A DNA stretch of 11,747 bases from Hyphomonadaceae bacterium (GTDB lineage Bacteria > Pseudomonadota > Alphaproteobacteria > Caulobacterales > Hyphomonadaceae). Numbering within the stretch: the first letter of the stretch is position 1; each line of letters starts with the position of its first letter. Below the pieces are notes generated by a model that saw only the letters and a list, made by a program, of their open reading frames with translations, had not been told where the DNA came from and ran no database searches. The stretch is taken from the NCBI GenBank assembly GCA_030696545.1, contig JAUYSA010000172.1, forward strand, positions 1 to 11,747. The letters are read 5' to 3'. The position numbers and the translations under genes are program-made. Of this stretch, positions 8,066 through 11,747 are shown one piece after another.

Positions 8066-10780
8066 GTGAAGGGGCCTGAATCCACCGTCACGGGGCAAGA
8101 AGTTTCCCCGGAGCCCCTCTCAATCGAGGGCGCGACGCCATTCATGGCCCAATATCTCGAGATGAAGCGTAATCATCCCGATGCGCTTCTCTTCTTCCGA
8201 ATGGGCGATTTCTACGAATTGTTCTTCGACGACGCGGTTCTCGCCGGTCAGACGCTCGGCATCACCCAGACCTTCCGCGGCCAGCACAACGGCCAGCCCA
8301 TACCCATGGCCGGCGTTCCCTATCACGCTGCTGAGGGCTACCTCGCGCGCCTCATCAAGGCTGGGCATCGTGTGGCCGTCTGCGAGCAGACCGAAGATCC
8401 GGCCGAAGCCAAAAAGCGCGGCTCCAAGGCGGTTGTCCGGCGCGAGATCGTGCGCGTTGTGACGCCCGGCACGATTACCGAGGAGTCGTTGCTTGAGGCG
8501 CGCTCCGCCAACAGTCTGGCCGCCATCGGCATCGCCGGGGGAGGGCGCGAGGCTGCTCTGGCCATTGCTGACGTCTCAACGGGGCGCTTCGAAGTCTTCA
8601 ATATTGCGCCCGCCGTTCTGGAAGACGTGCTCTCGGCGGTCGGCCCCCGCGAAGTGCTGGTGGCGGACAGCGTCATGGCCCATGCCGACGTGGCGCGCGC
8701 CACTCACGGGCTGACGCTCACCCCGCGCCCTGATGCTCGCGCTGATGCAAAGCTGGGCGAGCGTCTGGTGAAGCTGGCCTATGGCGTCTCAACGCTTGAC
8801 GGCTTCGGGTCATTCTCCCGCGCCGAACTGATCGCGTGCGCGCTTCTTTTCGATTATCTCGCGCTGACGCAGGCTGGCGGGAAGGCGCGTCTTGATCCGC
8901 CTCTGCGCTCGGCTCCTGACGCCTTTCTTGCGATCGACCCCGCAACACGCAACAGCCTGGAAATCGAGCGTTCGTCTCGCGGTCAGCGCCAGGGTTCGCT
9001 GGTTGCCTCTATCGATCGCACCGTCACGGCCGCTGGCGCACGCTTGCTGGCGTTCAGGCTGGGGCGGCCCTCGCGCGACGCAGCAGAGATAGAGCGCCGT
9101 CTTGATGCAGTGGCGTTCTTTCTGGATGCTTCCGAGCGGCGTGAGTTCGCCCGTGATGCGCTCAAACGCGCCAGCGATCTCGAACGCTCGCGGATGCGCC
9201 TGTCCTTGCGGCGGGGAGGGCCGCGTGATCTTGCGGCGCTTGCGGCTTGCCTGTCAGTCGGCGAGCAGATCTGCGCTGATCTGTCATCTCAGGATCAACC
9301 GCCGGAAGAGATCGCTTCAGCCTGTGCGGCGTTGACGCTGGCCGACAAGCCGAAGCTTGCCGCTTTTGCCCAGCAGGTTGCTGCCGCGCTGGCGCGAGAC
9401 CTGCCTGTGCAGTCCCGCGACGGCGGTTTCATCGCGCCGGGCTATGATCCGGCGCTCGATGAAACACGCTCGCTGAAGGAAGATGCACGCGGCGTGATCG
9501 CCCGGCTTGAGGCCGAATACTCAACAGAAACGGGCATTTCTGGCCTGCGGATCAAGCACAACAACGTGCTCGGCTATTTCATCGAGGTGAACGCGAGGCA
9601 TGGCGACGTGCTGATGAAGCCGCCACTCGCTGCGACCTTCATCCACCGCCAGACCATGGCCAACGCCATGCGCTTTTCAACGACCCAGCTCAACGAACTC
9701 GAAGCGAAGATCAGCCGTGCCGACGGCGAAGCGCTGGCCCGCGAGCTTGATATCTTCAATCGCTTTGTGACCGAAGCCGACGCGCTCGGACCCGAGCTTG
9801 CGATGGTGGCCGACGGCCTTGCCCGGCTCGATGTTGCAGCCGCCAATGCTGAATGGGCGGCGGAGGCTTCTGCGGTTCGGCCTGAACTGTCCGACACGCC
9901 CGTGTTCGAGGCCGAAGGCGCACGCCACCCCGTTGTCGAGGCTGCGTTGCGCGCGTCAGGGCAGGGCTTCACGGCGAACGATTGCCGCCTCGATGCAAGC
10001 GGTGCGTCTGGCCCGCGTCTCATGCTGATCACCGGCCCGAACATGGCCGGCAAATCCACCTTCCTCCGCCAGAACGTGCTGCTCGCCATTCTTGCGCAGG
10101 CCGGTTGCTATGTCCCGGCGCGAAAACTGCGCCTCGGTCTGGCCGACCGCATCTTCTCTCGCGTTGGCGCTTCAGATGATCTGTCGCGCGGGCGCTCCAC
10201 TTTCATGGTCGAGATGATCGAGACGGCTGCTATCCTGAATCAGGCGACGGCCAATTCGATCGTCATTCTCGATGAGGTCGGTCGCGGCACCTCGACATGG
10301 GATGGTCTCGCCATCGCCTGGGCAGCGGTGGAACATTTGCACGAGGTCAACGGGTGTCGCGCGCTGTTCGCCACGCACTATCATGAACTTACTGGCCTCG
10401 CTGACACGCTGAAGGCCTGCGCCAACGCCAGCCTGCGCGCCAAGGAATGGGGTGGCGATCTCGTCTTCCTGCACGAAGTGAAGCCTGGTCCGGCCGACCG
10501 CTCCTACGGCGTGCAGGTGGCCAAGCTCGCTGGTCTGCCTGCCGCCGCAGTCCGCCGGGCCGAAGCAGTGCTGAAAAAGCTGGAAGCCAAGGAGGGCGGG
10601 GCAAAGCGTCTGGAAGAGCTACCCCTGTTCGCCGCCTTCACCTCCGCTCCGCCTGAGGCCCGCACCCCCTCCGAAGCCGACAAACTCCTCGCCGAACTCG
10701 ACCCCGACGCGCTCACCCCCCGCGAAGCGCTCGAGCTGGTCTATCGCCTCAAGAAGGCCGCCGCTCGCCCCAGCGCATAA
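8066..10780 (+). CDS. mutS: DNA mismatch repair protein MutS
   Basis: A 904-residue MutS, slightly longer than the E. coli protein. It recognises mismatches and small loops as a clamp-like dimer and recruits MutL in an ATP-dependent step. The mismatch-binding domain carries RMGDFYELF, with the intercalating Phe49 and its partner Glu51 of the F-x-E motif. The ATPase domain has Walker A GPNMAGKS (657-664), Walker B LDE (Asp736, Glu737) within DEVGRGTSTWDGLAIAW, and ATHYHEL downstream. The C-terminus has LEELPLF, which resembles a beta-clamp-binding motif, and a final helical segment LTPREALELVYRLKK. An in-frame stop at 8045-8047 leaves the GTG at 8066 as the only start that keeps the segment before Met27 (ATG at 8144). 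The segment ATPFMAQYLEMK fits the family N-terminus, so GTG is preferred although its ribosome binding site is weak. The gene is divergent from maeB. Confidence 0.97.
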   Translation: MKGPESTVTGQEVSPEPLSIEGATPFMAQYLEMKRNHPDALLFFRMGDFYELFFDDAVLAGQTLGITQTFRGQHNGQPIPMAGVPYHAAEGYLARLIKAGHRVAVCEQTEDPAEAKKRGSKAVVRREIVRVVTPGTITEESLLEARSANSLAAIGIAGGGREAALAIADVSTGRFEVFNIAPAVLEDVLSAVGPREVLVADSVMAHADVARATHGLTLTPRPDARADAKLGERLVKLAYGVSTLDGFGSFSRAELIACALLFDYLALTQAGGKARLDPPLRSAPDAFLAIDPATRNSLEIERSSRGQRQGSLVASIDRTVTAAGARLLAFRLGRPSRDAAEIERRLDAVAFFLDASERREFARDALKRASDLERSRMRLSLRRGGPRDLAALAACLSVGEQICADLSSQDQPPEEIASACAALTLADKPKLAAFAQQVAAALARDLPVQSRDGGFIAPGYDPALDETRSLKEDARGVIARLEAEYSTETGISGLRIKHNNVLGYFIEVNARHGDVLMKPPLAATFIHRQTMANAMRFSTTQLNELEAKISRADGEALARELDIFNRFVTEADALGPELAMVADGLARLDVAAANAEWAAEASAVRPELSDTPVFEAEGARHPVVEAALRASGQGFTANDCRLDASGASGPRLMLITGPNMAGKSTFLRQNVLLAILAQAGCYVPARKLRLGLADRIFSRVGASDDLSRGRSTFMVEMIETAAILNQATANSIVILDEVGRGTSTWDGLAIAWAAVEHLHEVNGCRALFATHYHELTGLADTLKACANASLRAKEWGGDLVFLHEVKPGPADRSYGVQVAKLAGLPAAAVRRAEAVLKKLEAKEGGAKRLEELPLFAAFTSAPPEARTPSEADKLLAELDPDALTPREALELVYRLKKAAARPSA

Positions 10781-10782
10781 CT

Positions 10783-10829
10783 CGCCAAACCAATGGCGAA
10801 ATCCGCCATTCCCATGGCGAAACCCGCCC
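10783..10829. repeat. 21-bp tandem repeat with helically phased half-sites (candidate enhancer)
   Basis: Two adjacent 21-bp units (10783-10803 and 10804-10824) match at 17 of 21 positions, and a third partial copy starts at 10825. Each unit contains CGCCA and TGGCGAAA. Half-sites alternate in orientation: CGCCA, TGGCG, CGCCA, TGGCG, CGCCC. Their centres are near 10785, 10796, 10806, 10817 and 10827, giving spacings of 11, 10, 11 and 10 bp, one helical turn each. The array starts two bases after the mutS stop. It lies about 75-120 bp upstream of the sigma-54 element, the usual place for activator binding. An alternative is a mutS terminator, since short hairpins in the array precede TTTTT at 10833-10837. 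Confidence 0.6.
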
Positions 10830-10830
10830 C

Positions 10831-10900
10831 AATTTTTCGCGTTATTGATCGGTAAGTATAATAATCATAATAAAAACAATGATCCGTACGGTTAAGAAAT
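10831..10900. other. AT-rich, probably bendable spacer between repeats and sigma-54 promoter
   Basis: Only 19 of these 70 bases are G or C, in sharp contrast with the GC-rich surroundings. It links the upstream repeat array to the sigma-54 promoter, where DNA bending (often by IHF) brings the bound activator to the polymerase. I could not find a clean IHF consensus, so bending is inferred from composition and position. Confidence 0.4.
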
Positions 10901-10902
10901 TC

Positions 10903-10918
10903 TGGCACGGCGGTTGCA
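10903..10918 (+). promoter_or_regulatory. Sigma-54 (RpoN) promoter
   Basis: TGGCACG (10903-10909), four bases, then TTGCA (10914-10918) matches the -24/-12 consensus TGGCACG-N4-TTGCW at every consensus position. The invariant GG (10904-10905) and GC (10916-10917) are ten bases apart, as required. Transcription would start near 10929, leaving a leader of about 56 bases before the ATG at 10985. Such promoters need an ATP-hydrolysing enhancer-binding protein, which fits the phased repeats upstream. Confidence 0.88.
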
Positions 10919-10984
10919 ATCAAGTCTTCAGTGGCGAGGCCCCGATAGAGGGCGCAGCCGAAAACAAGAAACGGAAACAAGAAA

Positions 10985-11113
10985 ATGAACGGTCTGATCA
11001 AACAAACGAACCTCGACGGCGTCACCTTCCTCGGCTCCCTCGCCATCGCTCTCTCAAGCGTCGCAGTGGTCCTCTACGTGATGGCCACCGGCCTCGGCTC
11101 AGGCATCGCCTAA
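10985..11113 (+). CDS. Small single-span membrane peptide, copy 1 (42 aa), unrecognised
   Basis: A 42-residue peptide. MNGLIK is followed by a short polar stretch (QTNLDG), then a hydrophobic segment at about 13-35 long enough to cross the membrane, ending in VLYVMAT. The tail is short and glycine-rich (GLGSGIA). Lys6 near the N-terminus suggests the N-terminus stays inside. It is 25/42 identical to the peptide encoded 195 bp downstream, and the shared pattern (MNGLIK, LDGV, GS, AIAL, VLYV, AT) is the main evidence that both are real. It is the first gene after the sigma-54 promoter. Its leader carries AAACAAGAAA twice (10962-10971 and 10975-10984) and no strong Shine-Dalgarno. I do not recognise the family. 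Options include a small subunit or regulator of a membrane complex, a signalling peptide, or a type I toxin-like hydrophobic peptide. Confidence 0.75.
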   Translation: MNGLIKQTNLDGVTFLGSLAIALSSVAVVLYVMATGLGSGIA

Positions 11114-11129
11114 CCCCACCAAAAGACGA

Positions 11130-11157
11130 CCGGCTGGCACACAGAAGGCACAGCCGG
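11130..11157 (+). other. Intercistronic hairpin between the two peptide genes
   Basis: CCGGCTG (11130-11136) pairs with CAGCCGG (11151-11157), a 7-bp GC-rich stem with a 14-base loop. There is no T-run, so full termination is unlikely. It could stabilise or process the dicistronic transcript. The same stretch holds a weak GG-N10-GC element (TGGCAC from 11135, GC at 11148-11149) that resembles a degenerate sigma-54 promoter. Confidence 0.4.
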
Positions 11158-11179
11158 AAACAAGAAACGGAGAAACACA

Positions 11180-11311
11180 ATGAACGGTCTGATCAAACGC
11201 TCGAAGCTCGACGGCGTGAACGACATCGGCAGCTTCGCAATCGCCCTCTTCAGTATTTCGGCTGTGCTCTACGTGATCGCGACGGCGTTCACCGGCGGCG
11301 GAGTGGCCTGA
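11180..11311 (+). CDS. Small single-span membrane peptide, copy 2 (43 aa), unrecognised
   Basis: A 43-residue paralogue of the upstream peptide. It starts MNGLIKRSKLDGV, has a hydrophobic segment at about 16-38 containing AIAL and VLYVIAT, and ends with a glycine-rich tail (GGGVA). The N-terminus is more positive (Lys6, Arg7, Lys9) than in copy 1, again suggesting N-in orientation. Most differences in the hydrophobic core are conservative (Val/Ile, Leu/Phe, Ala/Ser), as expected for a conserved membrane peptide. GGAGA at 11169-11173 lies six bases before the ATG and gives a better ribosome binding site than copy 1 has. It is followed by a strong terminator, so both copies probably share the transcript from the sigma-54 promoter. 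Function unknown. Confidence 0.75.
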   Translation: MNGLIKRSKLDGVNDIGSFAIALFSISAVLYVIATAFTGGGVA

Positions 11312-11344
11312 ACCCACTCCCAAGCTGAAACGACCCAGCCAACG

Positions 11345-11381
11345 ACCGGCCAGCCGCTCCCCCGGCTGGCCGGTTTTGCTT
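11345..11381 (+). terminator. Rho-independent terminator after the peptide pair
   Basis: A perfect 12-bp stem (11345-11356 with 11363-11374, ACCGGCCAGCCG with CGGCTGGCCGGT) and a six-base loop run into TTTT, then GCTT. It closes the sigma-54 unit. The stop of the minus-strand NadR-like gene lies directly beside it, so the same hairpin may also stop transcription from that side, though the minus-strand tail is poor in U. Confidence 0.85.
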
Positions 11382-11747
11382 AGCGTAACAGCGCTTCAAC
11401 AGCCTCGATCGCCTTGGCCAGACGCTGCTCGGCTGTCCCAGAGATGCGGATGAAGTCCACCTTTCGCGCAATGAGCTCGCGCTCGCAGGCGACGTGAAAC
11501 CTCAAGCGCGCTTCCGGATCGCCAAAATACCGCACGCTGTCACGCACCCAGGGCAAGTCGATATCGCAGAGAAGGTAGAGGTCCGGATAGTCGTCAAACC
11601 TGTCGAACCATGGGTCGCGATGCCCCGCGAGAATGTCCGACCAGATGGCCGTCAGTACCGGATCGGTATCCTCAATCACGAGGCGCCCCGCTTCGCGCTC
11701 GGCGGCGCGGCGCAGCTCCAGGTGGCCGTGCGCGATGTTCAGCATGT
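11380..11747 (-). CDS. NadR-like AAA ATPase/kinase, partial (C-terminal part only)
   Basis: The last 121 or so residues of a gene that continues beyond the right edge. The N-terminal part, including the expected Walker A loop, is not in the window, and the Met codon at 11743-11745 is probably internal. Visible family features are an acidic EDTD followed by hydrophobic TAIW (25-35 from that Met), DLYLLCDIDLPWVRD (55-69) and a C-terminal stretch FIRISGTAEQRLAKAIEAVE. These resemble the ribosylnicotinamide kinase-type domain of NadR and related AAA ATPases. NadR proteins phosphorylate nicotinamide riboside and may also carry an adenylyltransferase domain, but whether this gene has one cannot be seen. 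Substrate and role are therefore open. It converges on the sigma-54 peptide unit and shares its terminator region. Confidence 0.7.
   Translation of the reverse strand, partial: MLNIAHGHLELRRAAEREAGRLVIEDTDPVLTAIWSDILAGHRDPWFDRFDDYPDLYLLCDIDLPWVRDSVRYFGDPEARLRFHVACERELIARKVDFIRISGTAEQRLAKAIEAVEALLR

Larger units (their letters stand above)
10951..11311 (+). repeat. Tandem duplication of leader plus small membrane peptide gene
   Basis: Two consecutive units share a leader and the start of the coding region. GGCGCAGCCG (10951-10960) matches GGCACAGCCG (11147-11156). Both are followed by AAACAAGAAACGGA, an A-rich stretch, and an ATG whose first 18 coding bases are identical (ATGAACGGTCTGATCAAA). 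The start codons are 195 bp apart. Downstream, nucleotides diverge more than the protein pattern does, which points to an old duplication kept under coding selection. Confidence 0.8.

Noticed and set aside
10857..10862. Perfect TATAAT that could be a sigma-70 -10 box
   Set aside because: No reasonable -35 lies 16-18 bp upstream, and the hexamer falls in an AT-rich stretch where it is expected by chance. The nearby sigma-54 element is far stronger.
10741..11046. 101-residue minus-strand frame with hydrophobic stretches
   Set aside because: It overlaps the end of mutS, the repeat array, the AT-rich spacer and the sigma-54 promoter, and has no family resemblance. Its hydrophobicity reflects the composition of the AT-rich and repeat sequence.
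10879..11328. 149-residue plus-strand reading frame covering both small peptide genes
   Set aside because: It starts upstream of the sigma-54 promoter, so the predicted transcript would lack its start codon. Its Arg/His-rich composition is typical of a shadow frame, and the two short frames show paralogous protein conservation that this one does not explain.

Overview
The window is GC-rich, densely coded bacterial DNA. Its gene set is YifB/ComM, a hybrid histidine kinase, an AmpG-type permease, a long MaeB malic enzyme divergent from mutS, and a NadR-like ATPase. GANTC motifs lie at the mutS start and there is a near-perfect sigma-54 promoter. Together these suggest an alphaproteobacterium, most likely a prosthecate type (Caulobacterales/Hyphomonadaceae). 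The lineage is an inference from gene content; no rRNA or other marker is present.

Layout. 66-359 encodes a small, strongly basic, acid-free histone H1-like protein with a strong ribosome binding site and its own terminator (384-416). A rightward cluster follows: yifB (537-2090), a hybrid kinase (2176-3918) and an ampG-like permease (3915-5645). Kinase and permease overlap by the four bases ATGA, so they are probably translationally coupled. The permease converges tail to tail on maeB (5672-7939, minus strand). maeB is divergent from mutS (8066-10780, GTG start), with a 126-bp spacer that holds a strong inverted repeat.

The least ordinary part is 10781-11378, after mutS. It starts with two copies of a 21-bp repeat whose CGCC/GGCG half-sites alternate in orientation every 10-11 bp. 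An AT-rich stretch follows, then a sigma-54 promoter (10903-10918). Next come two tandemly duplicated genes for unrecognised single-span membrane peptides of 42 and 43 residues, and a strong terminator (345-bp mark region 11345-11381). It looks like a self-contained enhancer-driven sigma-54 unit. A truncated NadR-like gene enters from the right on the minus strand.

How the parts may work together. The kinase has the order HisKA, ATPase, degenerate receiver, active receiver. This matches Caulobacter ShkA, the c-di-GMP-responsive kinase that acts through the phosphotransferase ShpA on TacA, a sigma-54 activator. Having such a kinase and a strong sigma-54 promoter about 7 kb apart invites the untested hypothesis that the peptides belong to that kind of regulon. 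yifB, mutS, maeB and the NadR-like gene look like ordinary housekeeping genes for DNA processing, mismatch repair, malate decarboxylation and possibly NAD metabolism.
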